Notes: generated by a model from the letters alone, not told the origin. 64,000 nucleotides of DNA from Oceanobacter mangrovi (GCF_019740315.1 NZ_JAHXZR010000004.1:186001-250000); one strand, 5' to 3'. Shown: positions 38,893 to 48,459, numbered from the stretch's first letter. Numbers and translations: made by a program.

Positions 38893-40110
38893 TCAGGCCT
38901 GTTGAGCCAGTTCTGCATTCAATTTTTCGACGAAGGCGCGGATGCGCAGCGCTGCTTCGCGACATTCATCAACGCTGGCAACCAGCGCCATACGGACCCG
39001 GTTGGCCCCCGGATTGACACCGTTGACGGTGCGGGACACATAGGAACCCGGCAGTACGGTGATGTGCTGTTCTTCAAACAGCCGCTGGGCGAACAGGTCG
39101 TCGGCGATTGGTGTTTTGGGCCAGAGATAGAAACTGGCGTCGGTCTGTTCGATGTCCATCACTGGCTGCAGGATTTCCAGGAAGGTCTTGAACTTCTCGG
39201 TGTACAGACGACGGTTTTCTTCCACATGGGCTTCGTCTTCCCAGGCGGCAATGGCGGCCAGCTGGGTCATGATCGGCTGGGCGCAGCCGTGGTAGGTGCG
39301 GTACAGCAGGAAGGGCTTCAGCAGTTTGGCGTCGCCGGCGATAAAGCCGGAACGCAGGCCGGGCAGGTTGGAGCGTTTCGACAGCGAATGGAACACCACA
39401 CACTTGTCGTAGTCGTCACGGCCCAGTTCGGCACAGGCTTGCAGCAGGCCAACCGGAGCTTCCTTGCCTTCGACCCAGAGTTCGGAATAACACTCGTCGG
39501 AGGCAATAATAAAGTTGTACTGGTCCGCCAGCTGGATCAGTTTCTTGTAGTCGTCCAGCGTGAGGGTTGAACCACTAGGGTTACCCGGAGAACAGACAAA
39601 CAGCAGCTGGCAGTCCTGCCACACGTCTGCGGGTACGGAATCGTAGTCAGCGTTAAACCCGGTTGCTTCCAGACATGGCAGGAAGTACGGCGTGGCACCG
39701 GCCAGATAGGCCGCACCTTCATAGATCTGATAGAAAGGGTTTGGGCTCAGTACCAGCGGGTTGCTGGCGCTGCGGTCAACAGCGGCCTGGGCAAAGGCAA
39801 AAATCGCTTCGCGGGTGCCGTTTACCGGAATCACCTGACTGACCGGATCAATCTTGTTGAGCTTGAAACGACGCTGCAACCAGTTGCCACAGGCGGCGCT
39901 CAGTTCAGGCAAACCCTTGGTCGATGGATAGTTTTCCAGCGTCTGGATATTGTCGATCATGGCCTGCTGAACAAACGCCGGGGACGGGTGCTTGGGTTCA
40001 CCAATCGACAGCGAAATATGTTCCAGTGCGGCGTTGGGCGTTACCGCCGATTTGAGTTTGGCGAGCTTTTCAAACGGGTAGGGTTGCAGCTTGGTCAGAT
40101 CGGGATTCAT
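38893..40110 (-). CDS. dapC: Succinyldiaminopimelate transaminase
   Basis: This PLP aminotransferase of fold type I makes N-succinyl-LL-diaminopimelate for lysine and peptidoglycan synthesis. The 405-residue product has 'YPSTKGLPELSAACGNWL', 'CSPGNPSGSTLTLDDY' and 'SDECYSELW', plus the PLP lysine in 'HSLSKRSNLPGLRSGF' near residue 243. The match to the Pseudomonas-type DapC family is good over the whole length. Linkage to a sufE-like gene is seen in related genomes. Confidence 0.88.
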   Translation of the reverse strand: MNPDLTKLQPYPFEKLAKLKSAVTPNAALEHISLSIGEPKHPSPAFVQQAMIDNIQTLENYPSTKGLPELSAACGNWLQRRFKLNKIDPVSQVIPVNGTREAIFAFAQAAVDRSASNPLVLSPNPFYQIYEGAAYLAGATPYFLPCLEATGFNADYDSVPADVWQDCQLLFVCSPGNPSGSTLTLDDYKKLIQLADQYNFIIASDECYSELWVEGKEAPVGLLQACAELGRDDYDKCVVFHSLSKRSNLPGLRSGFIAGDAKLLKPFLLYRTYHGCAQPIMTQLAAIAAWEDEAHVEENRRLYTEKFKTFLEILQPVMDIEQTDASFYLWPKTPIADDLFAQRLFEEQHITVLPGSYVSRTVNGVNPGANRVRMALVASVDECREAALRIRAFVEKLNAELAQQA

Positions 40111-40288
40111 GTCACACCAGTCAACGGGTCAGTCGGGGCTGAATTGAAATCGCCCATGGAGTTTGCGGCGATTATAACCACTGGGGCGACAAAGTTCAGA
40201 GGATTCTGACAATTGATGTGTTGCTCGCGGCTTTCAACAGTACAAATAGCGCACTGAATCGCTGTGACCAAGCAGATCGATGATAGCA

Positions 40289-40320
40289 GAAACAAACAGG
40301 CCACCGCGAGGGTGGCCTGT
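40289..40320 (-). terminator. Minus-strand terminator after the Tim44-like gene
   Basis: ACAGGCCACC (40296-40305), loop GCGAG, and GGTGGCCTGT (40311-40320) form a 10-bp stem. On the minus strand it is followed by TTGTTTC. It lies 25 bases beyond the stop at 40346. Confidence 0.8.
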
Positions 40321-40345
40321 CATAAGAATTGGCTCAAGGCGCAGA

Positions 40346-41233
40346 TTATTCTGCCTCGATACCAACAACCAGCCAGGGTGCGTTGTCGACGGACATATCA
40401 CGCTCCAGGTGCCAGGTATCAAAAATACCGTCTTCAGAGCCATCACCCAGATCACGGGCGCGACCGCGGAACAGCACACTGATCTGACGAATGGAACCAA
40501 CCTGATCGGCACGAACAATGTCGGCAGCCAGATCCAGTACTTCGGTTTTTGGGGGCGCATCGTTCATTGCCTGACGCTGTTCTGCCAGCGCAGTGTAGAG
40601 TTCTGGCGCAACGTATTCGCGGATAGTCTCCAGATCACCGTCGTTCCAGGCCTGTTGCACCTTGCGGTAGTGATCCAGCGCGCCACCGATAAAGGCGATC
40701 TGATCAAAGTCAGCAGGCAGGTTCATTGGCGTGCCGCTGTTGCCGGGAGACATCATGCTGCTGACATCTACGCGGTTGCTCGGCTCGGACATAAAGTCCT
40801 GACGCTGCTGTGGCTGTTGCTGGAATGGCGACTGGCCTTGACCGGCAGCCTGATAGTGCTGCTGTTGTGGGGCCGGACGCGAGCGCCGTAACAGTTTGAA
40901 AATGACAAAACCGACCAGCGCCAGTAACAGGATATCCATGAGCTGGATACCGTCGAAGGCACCGCTGCCAAGCAGGTAAGCGAACAGGCCACCGGCCAGC
41001 AAGCCGCCGAGCAAACCACCCATCAGACCTTTGCTGGCTGACTTGGCAGGTTGCTGTTGCAGATTGTTCTGGGTGTTGTCCTGACGTGAAGCCGGTTGGC
41101 TTTTTTGCTGGGTGGGAGCTGTTGAAAAGCTCTTGCCAAAACCGCCGCTGCCGAATCGTTTGGCCGCTTCAGCGGGTTGTACCATTGCCAGCACCAGAAA
41201 CAGGGCAGCAACTACCGACAAGAAGGATTTCAT
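40346..41233 (-). CDS. Tim44-like domain membrane protein
   Basis: The 295-residue protein has a signal peptide or first anchor (1-23), a Gln/Ser-rich region (about 38-68), a glycine-rich helix and a transmembrane segment (about 69-115, including 'GLMGGLLGGLLAGGLFAYLL'). A second Gln-rich linker follows, and then a Tim44-like C-terminal domain (about 170-293, 'FDQIAFIGGALDHYRKVQQAWNDGD'). The domain is related to mitochondrial Tim44 and MRPL45. The bacterial function is not established. Confidence 0.82.
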   Translation of the reverse strand: MKSFLSVVAALFLVLAMVQPAEAAKRFGSGGFGKSFSTAPTQQKSQPASRQDNTQNNLQQQPAKSASKGLMGGLLGGLLAGGLFAYLLGSGAFDGIQLMDILLLALVGFVIFKLLRRSRPAPQQQHYQAAGQGQSPFQQQPQQRQDFMSEPSNRVDVSSMMSPGNSGTPMNLPADFDQIAFIGGALDHYRKVQQAWNDGDLETIREYVAPELYTALAEQRQAMNDAPPKTEVLDLAADIVRADQVGSIRQISVLFRGRARDLGDGSEDGIFDTWHLERDMSVDNAPWLVVGIEAE

Positions 41234-41292
41234 TCATACCTCTGAAAGTGACGAAGATTAGTCTTCGACAGGATTGTGTCGTATGAATTCCC

Positions 41293-41322
41293 AAATGTCA
41301 GCATTGACATAACCTGACATTT
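41293..41322. promoter_or_regulatory. 9-bp dyad upstream of the Tim44-like gene
   Basis: AAATGTCAG (41293-41301) and CTGACATTT (41314-41322) are perfect inverted arms 12 bases apart, 60-90 bases ahead of the Tim44-like start. It could be an operator. The regulator is unknown. Confidence 0.4.
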
Positions 41323-41344
41323 TGGCGGGATTCTATCCTGCAGT

Positions 41345-41387
41345 CAGCCAACAGCCATCTGGTTAATGCTCAGATGGCTGTTGGCTG
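41345..41387. terminator. 16-bp perfect hairpin downstream of the DASS transporter gene
   Basis: CAGCCAACAGCCATCT (41345-41360) and AGATGGCTGTTGGCTG (41372-41387) pair perfectly around 11 bases. It lies 42 bases past the transporter stop on the minus strand, where no T-run follows; a short ATTTTTG follows on the plus strand. It probably protects or ends the transporter mRNA, but the mechanism is unclear. Confidence 0.55.
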
Positions 41388-41428
41388 TGGATTTTTGCGG
41401 AAGACGTTTTTGGTGCCCGGAGCTGTTC

Positions 41429-42799
41429 TCAGAAGAACAGCCAGGCGTAGAAGGTCAGGAAGATAATGCACACCAGGTTGAGCCACAGACCAATTTTCAT
41501 CATGTCTTTCTGCGGCACAAAACCGGTACCAAACACAATGGCGTTTGGTGGTGTAGCCACCGGTAGCATAAAGGCACAGGAGGCGGAAACGGCAATCATG
41601 GTGCTGAGAATCACCGGGTTCACGCCCAGTGCTTCGGCGATACCGGCGAATACCGGTACCAGCAAGGCAGCACTGGCTGTGTTACTGGCAAACTCGGTCA
41701 GGAACACCACAAAGGTAATAATACCTGCCAGGGTGATCAGGCCACCGGCACCGTTGAGCATGTCGCCGATGGTCTGGGCCAGGAACACGCTGGTACCGGT
41801 GGTTTTCAGGACGGCACTCAGCGTCAGACCGCCACCGAACAGCAGCAGCACACCCCAGTCAGCGGTCTTTTCAATATCTTTCCATTGCACCACGCGGGTA
41901 ACGCCCAGCGCCAGCAAGGCCAACATGGCAATCACGGTATCGAACTTCGGAATGCCGCCCAGCATCTTGTTGATCGGGCTGCTGAAAATCCACAGCACGA
42001 CGGTGATCAGGAAAATGGTCAGGGTCAAAATGCGGCTGTGAGTCCATTCCAGTGGCTCATGGTCGATTTCAAAGGTGTGTTTCAGGTCTGGCTTGGTTAG
42101 CACGTACAGCAGCACCACAGTAACCGGCAGCAGAATCAGCGAGATAGGCATCGCCATTTGCATCCAGTCGGCGAAGGTCAGCTTGGCTTCGGCGGCGGCA
42201 ATGGCGTTTGGAGGGCTGCCAACCAGAGTGGCGATACCGCCAATGCTGGCGCAGTAGGCAATACCCAGCAGCACGAACAGATAAGTGCCGTGCTCTTTTT
42301 CGTTGTTGACCTTGGCAATCAGACCCATCGCCAGCGGCAGCATCATAGCCGCAGTTGCCGTGTTACTGATCCACATGGACAGGCCGGCAGTTACCGCAAA
42401 TATCATCAGCACGGCGACGGACATTTTGCCGCGTGCGATGACCATTACCTTATCGGCAATTGCCTGATCCAGTTTCTGGACCCGCAGCGCAGCTGCCAGA
42501 GCAAAACCCCCGAGGAACAGGAAAATAATCGGGTTGGCAAAGTTACCCAGCGCCTTGGTGGTATCAAATACCCCCAGAAAAACCGCCAGCAGCGGCACCA
42601 TCAGGGCGGTAATGGAAACGTGAACGGCTTCGGTCAGCCACAGCACGGCGCAGAACACCAGAATGCTCAGACCAACCACCACATTGTGCTCGTAGGGCAG
42701 GGTGTTCAGCAGTACTTGCAGCAGAATCACGTTGGCAATGAAGATGATACTGTTGCGGTTCCACAGCCAGTGCTGGAACGCTTTTACGACGGCAATCAT
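41429..42799 (-). CDS. DASS/SLC13 family sodium-coupled anion symporter
   Basis: The 456-residue inner-membrane carrier has about 11-12 hydrophobic segments and both SNT signatures of the family: '[11 protein letters not shown]' near residue 145 and '[11 protein letters not shown]' near 372. The pair '[11 protein letters not shown]' and '[12 protein letters not shown]' flanks the substrate site. Members import dicarboxylates, citrate, sulfate or phosphate with sodium; the exact substrate cannot be read from sequence. GAGAGGA lies before the ATG. It is divergent from the iron-linked cluster. Confidence 0.88.
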   Translation of the reverse strand: MIAVVKAFQHWLWNRNSIIFIANVILLQVLLNTLPYEHNVVVGLSILVFCAVLWLTEAVHVSITALMVPLLAVFLGVFDTTKALGNFANPIIFLFLGGFALAAALRVQKLDQAIADKVMVIARGKMSVAVLMIFAVTAGLSMWISNTATAAMMLPLAMGLIAKVNNEKEHGTYLFVLLGIAYCASIGGIATLVGSPPNAIAAAEAKLTFADWMQMAMPISLILLPVTVVLLYVLTKPDLKHTFEIDHEPLEWTHSRILTLTIFLITVVLWIFSSPINKMLGGIPKFDTVIAMLALLALGVTRVVQWKDIEKTADWGVLLLFGGGLTLSAVLKTTGTSVFLAQTIGDMLNGAGGLITLAGIITFVVFLTEFASNTASAALLVPVFAGIAEALGVNPVILSTMIAVSASCAFMLPVATPPNAIVFGTGFVPQKDMMKIGLWLNLVCIIFLTFYAWLFF

Positions 42800-42999
42800 T
42801 ATTATTAATCCTCTCGTGTGTCAGCCAGAGCTGAGGGCTGATCGCAGCGCGCCATGGTAGCGCCGCCTCCGTACCTTGTCATTTTGGCTTGATAAAGCCG
42901 TTGACATTTTTCATGTGTCGAAATCCACCCAAAACATCGTTCAGATGTCTGGCTGTGTTACCTGCAAACTCTGTGGAAGTGCAAAGTTTTCAAATACTC

Positions 43000-43029
43000 T
43001 TGATTGTGAGAATTATTATCATTTATATT
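43000..43029 (+). promoter_or_regulatory. Promoter overlapped by a Fur-box-like site
   Basis: -35 TTGATT (43000-43005), 18 bases, -10 TATATT (43024-43029). The interval 43008-43026 (GAGAATTATTATCATTTAT) matches 13 of 19 positions of the consensus Fur box, including ATCATT. A repressor bound there would block the promoter. It points toward the PepSY cluster that begins 380 bases downstream, but lies about 200 bases upstream of the divergent transporter gene as well. Confidence 0.65.
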
Positions 43030-43408
43030 TTTGACGGCAAGCAGCCTCCAAGGGGTCATTTTTAAGTAACTCGTGGCAGTCGTTCCACTGTTTGCCGATC
43101 GGTCGAGCGGTATTTATTGATCAGGCCCCATTCATGGGTAAAGGACGATAATTACTACATTGTTGTTTGTAGTGGGACAGACTGATCTGATTTTGCTGTT
43201 AGACCTTTGGAGTGGACTTGCCTGGAGTCAATTTTTCCAGTCAGCAGGCCCACTGTCTTGTTCAGTGTGTCAGAGATATTCAATAACGCCCAATAAGGTC
43301 GCTCACCCGGCCCATTGGGTTACAAAACGCCAGCCCTAGGTGTTTCTGCAAGGCGAGAAACGTGGAAAGCACGGCAACGGGCCAGGGAACCGGTAATCGA
43401 GCGGAATC
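43030..43408 (+). other. 379-base leader or intergenic region without a recognisable gene
   Basis: Between the Fur-type promoter and the first membrane gene I find no convincing coding region; a frame open from 43315 is out of phase with, and covered by, the membrane genes. A small dyad ACTACA-N8-TGTAGT lies at 43154-43173. The stretch is either a long untranslated leader, a site for a small RNA, or the remains of a deleted gene. The flanking stretch 42800-42999 also shows no gene. Confidence 0.4.
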
Positions 43409-43702
43409 ATGAAAGTAATCTTGTTAGCAAGTCTGACGGCGGCCGCCGCCGCGATGTTTTATCTGACGCTGGCGAACCAGCGCTGGCTGTCAGCACCTCT
43501 GGCTGGTCGTTGGCGGTCGCTGGCGCAAGCCGTTTTGCTGCTGTTGCTGGTGGCTTGGGTATGGCTGATGGAGCCATTGGCTGCGGTACTGAGCTGGCTG
43601 GTGGTGTTGATGCTGGTGGTTGGACTGCTGCCTGCGCTGACCCTGTTGAAAGCTGTCCCTCAGCAAACTGCACCAAGGCGACAGAGAGGTGAACAGGGAT
43701 GA
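43409..43702 (+). CDS. Small membrane protein, DUF3325-like
   Basis: The 97-residue protein has three hydrophobic helices (about 3-20, 38-58 and 60-80) and a short basic tail. It resembles the DUF3325 proteins encoded beside PepSY reductases and siderophore receptors. That assignment rests on size, topology and neighbours plus the 'YLTLANQRW' start, so it is moderate. The ATG follows GAGCGGA. It overlaps the next gene by four bases (ATGA). Confidence 0.6.
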   Translation: MKVILLASLTAAAAAMFYLTLANQRWLSAPLAGRWRSLAQAVLLLLLVAWVWLMEPLAAVLSWLVVLMLVVGLLPALTLLKAVPQQTAPRRQRGEQG

Positions 43703-43998
43703 GCGCATCCAAAAGCCAATTTCGTAATGACTGGTGGCTGAAAAGTCTGGTCGCCATCGTCCCCGGCTTTGTACTGGCACTCGGGCTGGCTGGCCTGTTT
43801 GCCTGGTGGGGACCGGGCGGTATCGATGCCAACAACAAGGTGCAGTTCAACATGTGGCTGATCGCCATTCTCTGGCTGCTGATTATTAATCTGGTGTTCC
43901 CGCTGCGCAGTGGCTGGCGAGCGCTGCAGTGGATTGGCGGGCTGGCGATTGTGAGTCAGGGCCTGTTGTATCTGGCACGGACAGGAGGTGCGGCATGA
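43699..43998 (+). CDS. Small membrane protein, DUF3649-like
   Basis: The 99-residue protein has three hydrophobic helices (about 14-37, 52-72 and 80-94). Position and topology suit the DUF3649-type iron uptake companion proteins. The sequence match is only suggestive. It is coupled by four-base overlaps to both neighbours, so the three proteins are probably made together. Confidence 0.55.
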   Translation: MSASKSQFRNDWWLKSLVAIVPGFVLALGLAGLFAWWGPGGIDANNKVQFNMWLIAILWLLIINLVFPLRSGWRALQWIGGLAIVSQGLLYLARTGGAA

Positions 43999-45659
43999 GT
44001 GCCGGAGTAAATGGCGTAACCACAAAAACGCGCAACGGTATCAAGGTCCGCGGCGAGTTGCTGAAAATGTACAAAAGCCTGCATACCTGGGTGGGCATTT
44101 GTTCCGGTCTGCTGTTGTTTATCGGCTTTTTCGCCGGTGCCCTGACCATGTTCGAAGAACCGATCCAGAGCTGGTCTACTCCGCAGCAGCACCAGTTACG
44201 GCTGGCGGATCAGCTATCGACTGACGAGCTGGATTTGCTGGTCAGCCAGGTGCTGGCCGAACATCCGGCTGCCCGTCAGGAAATACAGATCAACCTGTCC
44301 AGCGATCAACGAATTACCGCGCCGGTAAGCTGGCACGAGGCTGAAGCCGACCATCATGCACTCGACCTTGATGGTCATGAGCGCCAGGCCAGCCTGAGTG
44401 AATCCGGTGAGCTGGTGGTACGTGACTATGCGCCGGGTCAGCTGGCAGAGCTGATTGACCAACTCCATCGCAGCGCTGGTATTCCCGGTGAAATTGGCCA
44501 CGATATTCTGGGCGTCTATCTGATGGGCGTCGCGGCTTTCCTTTACAGCATTGCGTTGGTCTCCGGGCTGGTGCTGATTCTGCCAACCATTATTCGTGAT
44601 TTTGTCACCCTGCGGCCGGAGAAAAGCCGTAAGCGTTTCTGGCTTGATGCCCACAATCTGATAGGCCTGACCAGCCTGCCATTCCATATCGTGATTGCCT
44701 TCAGCGTGGTGGTGTTTGCCTTTCACGACCAGTTCTACGGAGCCCTGAGTAAAACGGTTTATGGCGAGCAGCCGATGTTTGGAGGCCGTGGCGGCCAGCC
44801 GCCGGTGGTGCATCAGATTGAACAGCTGCCGCCGCTGTCTGAGCTGGTTGCCAAGGTCAGGCAAGCCGCACCTGAGTTCGATATCAAGGCGATTGAAATG
44901 GGCGGGCTGGAAACTCCGCGGGCACGGGTTCGGGTGGCACTGTCCAACCCGGATTATCTCACACGTGGTGCTCGCGAAGCTTATCTGGTGATGAATCCCT
45001 ATTCGCTGGAAGTGACCAACTGGGATGTACTGCCTGGCCACGAAGACGGTTGGAGCGGTCTGGTGGCTGGCATGTTTGGTATTCACTTTGGCAGTTATGG
45101 CGGTTTGCCGATGCAGTGGCTGTATTTCCTGCTGGGCATCAGCGGTGCCTTTGTGTTCTACAGCGGCAACCTGTTGTGGGTTGAAAGCCGCCGCAAGAAG
45201 CAACAGCAGCTGGAACAAAATGGCCGTCGGATCAACTCGGTGCGTTTGTTGTCTGGCCTGACGACCGGTGTTTGTCTGGGTGTGATGGCGGCGGTGGCGG
45301 TCGCCATGCTGATTGCGCGTTACGCCAGTCTGCATTCGTCGGTTGCGGATACCACCATTAATGGGTTGATAGTGAGTGGTTACTATCTGGTATTTCTGGG
45401 CTGGCTGGTATGGGGTCTGTTGGCGAGCTTGTGGGATGAACGTCGCACCGGCCAGCAGATGTTGATGGTTACGGGGCTGGTGGTACTGGTGATTCCGTTA
45501 GCAGGGTTGCTGAGTCTGGCATTGGGCTGGAGCCAGCTGTCGTTGACCAGCGTAGGGGTTGAGTTGACAGCCATGGTGATCGGGCTGGGGCTGGTTTACG
45601 GCTCACGACGACTGGCTGCCAAAAGCGCAGCCAGGCCACTGGAACTGGCATCGGCATAA
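43995..45659 (+). CDS. PepSY-domain transmembrane protein, probable ferric reductase type
   Basis: ATG 43995 follows AGGAGG and overlaps the previous stop; earlier in-frame codons lie inside that gene. The 554-residue product opens 'MYKSLHTWVGICSGLLLF' near residue 23, the typical PepSY-TM start with its first haem- or metal-ligand histidine. A large periplasmic region (about 50-165) and further helices near 185, 240, 375, 430, 465, 500 and 530 follow. Members act in reduction of ferric siderophores in the periplasm or membrane. The Fur-like promoter upstream supports an iron role. Confidence 0.8.
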   Translation: MSAGVNGVTTKTRNGIKVRGELLKMYKSLHTWVGICSGLLLFIGFFAGALTMFEEPIQSWSTPQQHQLRLADQLSTDELDLLVSQVLAEHPAARQEIQINLSSDQRITAPVSWHEAEADHHALDLDGHERQASLSESGELVVRDYAPGQLAELIDQLHRSAGIPGEIGHDILGVYLMGVAAFLYSIALVSGLVLILPTIIRDFVTLRPEKSRKRFWLDAHNLIGLTSLPFHIVIAFSVVVFAFHDQFYGALSKTVYGEQPMFGGRGGQPPVVHQIEQLPPLSELVAKVRQAAPEFDIKAIEMGGLETPRARVRVALSNPDYLTRGAREAYLVMNPYSLEVTNWDVLPGHEDGWSGLVAGMFGIHFGSYGGLPMQWLYFLLGISGAFVFYSGNLLWVESRRKKQQQLEQNGRRINSVRLLSGLTTGVCLGVMAAVAVAMLIARYASLHSSVADTTINGLIVSGYYLVFLGWLVWGLLASLWDERRTGQQMLMVTGLVVLVIPLAGLLSLALGWSQLSLTSVGVELTAMVIGLGLVYGSRRLAAKSAARPLELASA

Positions 45660-45770
45660 GCAGATTCGGAAGCTATGAGTGGTTTAAATCTGATACAAAA
45701 AATCTATCTAAGCCAGAGTTAAATAGAATTTCAGTAATCAGGGCGGCAGGACTAATCTGAGCTTGTTGAT

Positions 45771-45799
45771 TGAATACAGCTACCAAATACTCTGTATCA
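45771..45799. promoter_or_regulatory. Inverted repeat upstream of the cysteine peptide gene
   Basis: TGAATACAG (45771-45779) and CTGTATCA (45792-45799) are near-perfect arms 12 bases apart. A TATATAAA stretch follows at 45812-45819 and could supply a -10 element. The arrangement looks like an operator-controlled promoter for the 53-residue gene starting at 45838. Confidence 0.4.
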
Positions 45800-45837
45800 A
45801 TACTTAAAGGCTATATAAAGTTAGGGAGAGTCCTGTC

Positions 45838-45999
45838 ATGAGCCAATTGTTCCGTTACGTATCTGTCGTATCTCGCAAGCCTGCTGCTGTCTCCGTGGCG
45901 GTTTCAACGTCGAAGCCCGCTGCCGATAAGGGCTGCGGTTGCAACTACAAGGACAACTATTACGGCGACCAGGTCTGTCTGGACAAGGCCGCTCGTTAA
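45838..45999 (+). CDS. 53-residue cysteine-bearing peptide
   Basis: ATG 45838, preceded by GGGAGA at 45823-45828, opens a 53-codon frame that ends at TAA 45999. Residues 1-31 are basic and rich in Ser, Val and Ala, with RKPAAVSVAV in the middle. Residues 32-37 read GCGCNY, then come several Tyr and Asp and a third cysteine at 47. I recognise no family. The Cys-Gly-Cys pair recalls the tail of the DUF4266 lipoprotein elsewhere in this window. It could be a metal-binding or thiol peptide, or a precursor of a modified peptide. It lies 178 bases after the PepSY gene on the same strand. Confidence 0.5.
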   Translation: MSQLFRYVSVVSRKPAAVSVAVSTSKPAADKGCGCNYKDNYYGDQVCLDKAAR

Positions 46000-46090
46000 G
46001 GTGTCCGGATGTGGCTGGCAGGTGGTGAACGTGGATCCCCTCTGTATGAATCAGGGGGCAAGCTGGTTCACTAACCTGCACAGGCCCTCA

Positions 46091-46549
46091 TCACCAGGGC
46101 TGAATCGGCACCGTCGAAATACTGTTCTTGGGTGATCCATCAACCAGCTTGTCGGAATACACCAGGTACACTAGCGTATTACGCTTCTGATCGAAAAAAC
46201 GCACCACTTGCATGGTCTTGAATAACAGTGACGTGCTTTTGGTGAAAACCCGTTCGCCATCTTCCAGTGGTTCGAGGAATTTGATCGGGCCGACCTGACG
46301 GCAGGCAATCGAAGCATCGGAAGTATCTTCTGCCAGCCCCAGTGTGCCGGAAATCCCTCCTTTTTTCGCCCGGCTCAGGTGGCAGGCCACGCCTTCAACC
46401 TTGGGGTCATCAAAGGCTTCAATCACAATGCGGTGGTTCTTGCCGATCAGCTGAAAAGCGGTATCCACTTCACCAACAATTTCAGCCTGTAATGGGCTGA
46501 TGGCAGCCAGAGTCAGCAGGCTGGCCAGCAGACTTCGACGCAGGGTCAT
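46091..46549 (-). CDS. creA: CreA family periplasmic protein
   Basis: ATG 46549 gives 152 residues with a signal peptide ending near 'LQAEIVGEV'; the frame is open farther upstream, but into the preceding kinase gene. The family marks are '[26 protein letters not shown]' with a conserved cysteine and '[10 protein letters not shown]'. CreA is widespread in proteobacteria with no assigned function. It lies 71 bases downstream of the phosphatase-kinase gene on the same strand, but may have its own promoter. Confidence 0.88.
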   Translation of the reverse strand: MTLRRSLLASLLTLAAISPLQAEIVGEVDTAFQLIGKNHRIVIEAFDDPKVEGVACHLSRAKKGGISGTLGLAEDTSDASIACRQVGPIKFLEPLEDGERVFTKSTSLLFKTMQVVRFFDQKRNTLVYLVYSDKLVDGSPKNSISTVPIQPW

Positions 46550-46620
46550 AATCCTGTCCTCATGAAAATCAGCCTGCAGCATAACAAAAGTGGTGGTCGT
46601 TCTCTTGATCGACCGACTGT

Positions 46621-48351
46621 TTAACCTAGCAGCAGATACACCAGCAGCAGCACCAGAACTGCTTCGGCGGCTGCAATGCCTTGCCAAAAGGCCACCGGGT
46701 TACGTTCCGCCAGTGGTGGCCGACTGCGACGCAGGAATTCTTCGTTGGGATGGCGCAGATCGTGGACAAATTCAAACAGATCGTCGTAGCGCTGCAGTGG
46801 ATCAACCGCACAGGCCCGTTGAATCGCGGCATCAACCCAGGCCGGAATTTCTGTTTCCTCATCCTGTAAAATACTGCGGTATTTAAGTTTGCGTTGCGCT
46901 GCCGCCGAGTGACAACGGGCGACTTTGGTGCCGTAAGGATACTGACCGGTGAGCATGTAATAGCTCAGCACCGCCAGTGAAAACTGGTCCGACAGAATCG
47001 AGCCTCCATAACCGAGGAAATATTCCGGCGCCATATAGAGCGCAGTGCCGGGCAGGCTTTCATCTTGCTGCAGGCCAATTTCATTGAGGCCATAAACCCG
47101 GGTCGAGCCGAAGTCGATGATTTTGACAGTACCGGCAGTGTCGATGAGGATATTTTCCGGCTTCAGATCCTGATGCAGCATTTCCATGCGGTGAAACGCC
47201 CGCAGCCCCCGGGCCACCTGTTCAATGATAGTACGGACCGTTTCCAGCGATGGTTTGGGGTTATCCCGCAACCATTGCTCCAGCGTTTGGCCTTCGACGT
47301 ATTCCATGGTGGTGTAGAGAAAATTACGTGGCCGGGTGTTGCTCAGCGGCTGCAAAACATGAGCGCTGGTAATCCGCCGGGCGATCCATTCTTCCATCAG
47401 GAAACGGTCGAGGTAGTCAGGGTCACCCTGTAATTCACCGGACGGTACTTTTAACGCCAGCTGCTGGCCGCTGGCGATATCTTCTGCCAGCCAGACGTGG
47501 CTGCGACTGGAAATATGCAGGTTTCGCAGAATCCGGTAGCCATCGAACTCCATCCGGGCGTCCAGCTCTGGGGGTAACGGCAGTTGCTTCCATTCCGCCA
47601 CCGGGCTGCTGCCAGCGTCATCTGGCAGCTGCTGCACCATCACAATCTGGATGGTGAGATTATCTGCGCTGCCATGGGCTAGAGCGGTTTCGGTGATCAG
47701 CCGGGCAGCTTCATCAAGGTTATCCGGATGCTGCTGAATGGTTTGCCAGATGCGCTCACCACTGACGTATTCATAAACGCCGTCGGTGGCCAGCAAATAA
47801 ATATCACCGGCTTGCAGCGGCTGGGCCTGATAGTCGATTTCGGCCACCGGTTTCATGCCCATGGCATTGGCCAGATAACTCTGGCTGGCGGATTCAACAA
47901 TGCGGTGATCAATGGTCAGCTGTTCAGCCTGACCGTTACGCAAGCGGTAAATACGGCTGTCGCCCAGATGGAACAGGTGGGCGGTATGGTGGCGCAGGAT
48001 CAAGGCGCTGAGGGTGCAGACATAGCCGCGGTTGAAATCATGACTGAACGGGCTTTGCAGGGTCTGGGCGTAGAGCCAGCCGTTAATCGCTGCCAGCACC
48101 TGTTCGGCGGATTTCCGCACGGTCCAGCTTTCCGAGGTGCAGTAGTAGTCCTGCAACAGACCGGTGACGGCGTTTTCGGAGGCGATATGGCTGACGTCAC
48201 TGCTGCTGATGCCGTCGGCGACGGCAAAGGCAATGCCTTTCAGCTGCTGTTGCTGGCCTTGCGGCTGCATGCAGCCATGAAAATCCTGATTCAGTAATTT
48301 GCGGCCCTTGCTGCTGAACTGGCCAAAGGCAACTTGCAGATCCTGCGACAT
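46621..48351 (-). CDS. Fused PP2C phosphatase and Ser/Thr protein kinase with C-terminal membrane anchor
   Basis: The 576-residue protein combines opposing activities. Residues 1-245 form a PP2C phosphatase with metal-binding acids in 'LLNQDFHG', 'VADGISSS', '[11 protein letters not shown]' and '[11 protein letters not shown]'. Residues about 270-530 form a Hanks-type kinase: lysine in 'LALKVP', catalytic loop 'HQDLKPEN', 'IDFGST' and 'MAPEYF'. The glycine-rich loop is degenerate ([10 protein letters not shown]). A hydrophobic anchor lies at about 556-575. It follows the nitrite channel gene, with a terminator-like hairpin between. A role in controlling nitrate/nitrite transport is inferred from context only. 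Confidence 0.88.
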   Translation of the reverse strand: MSQDLQVAFGQFSSKGRKLLNQDFHGCMQPQGQQQQLKGIAFAVADGISSSDVSHIASENAVTGLLQDYYCTSESWTVRKSAEQVLAAINGWLYAQTLQSPFSHDFNRGYVCTLSALILRHHTAHLFHLGDSRIYRLRNGQAEQLTIDHRIVESASQSYLANAMGMKPVAEIDYQAQPLQAGDIYLLATDGVYEYVSGERIWQTIQQHPDNLDEAARLITETALAHGSADNLTIQIVMVQQLPDDAGSSPVAEWKQLPLPPELDARMEFDGYRILRNLHISSRSHVWLAEDIASGQQLALKVPSGELQGDPDYLDRFLMEEWIARRITSAHVLQPLSNTRPRNFLYTTMEYVEGQTLEQWLRDNPKPSLETVRTIIEQVARGLRAFHRMEMLHQDLKPENILIDTAGTVKIIDFGSTRVYGLNEIGLQQDESLPGTALYMAPEYFLGYGGSILSDQFSLAVLSYYMLTGQYPYGTKVARCHSAAAQRKLKYRSILQDEETEIPAWVDAAIQRACAVDPLQRYDDLFEFVHDLRHPNEEFLRRSRPPLAERNPVAFWQGIAAAEAVLVLLLVYLLLG

Positions 48352-48404
48352 CGCTGACTCCTGCGGTCGGTAGAGTTACCGGCGGCGCTGCGATAAAGAG
48401 AAAT

Positions 48405-48431
48405 AGAAAAGCCCCCGCATTGCGGGGGCTT
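48405..48431 (-). terminator. Hairpin between the nitrite channel and kinase genes
   Basis: AAGCCCCCGC (48409-48418) and GCGGGGGCTT (48422-48431) pair around ATT. On the minus strand it is followed by TTCTATTTC. It probably reduces, rather than abolishes, read-through from the channel gene into the phosphatase-kinase gene 54 bases later. Confidence 0.75.
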
Positions 48432-48459
48432 GGGTTTAGCTTCGAGCAGCGATTATTTA

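Noticed and set aside
38524-39570. 348-codon plus-strand frame opposite dapC and sufE
   Set aside because: Antisense shadow of two well-identified minus-strand genes; no family sequence.
43315-43692. 125-codon frame starting upstream of the DUF3325-like gene
   Set aside because: Out of phase with the real membrane gene and rich in Arg, Gly and Ala without any recognisable pattern.
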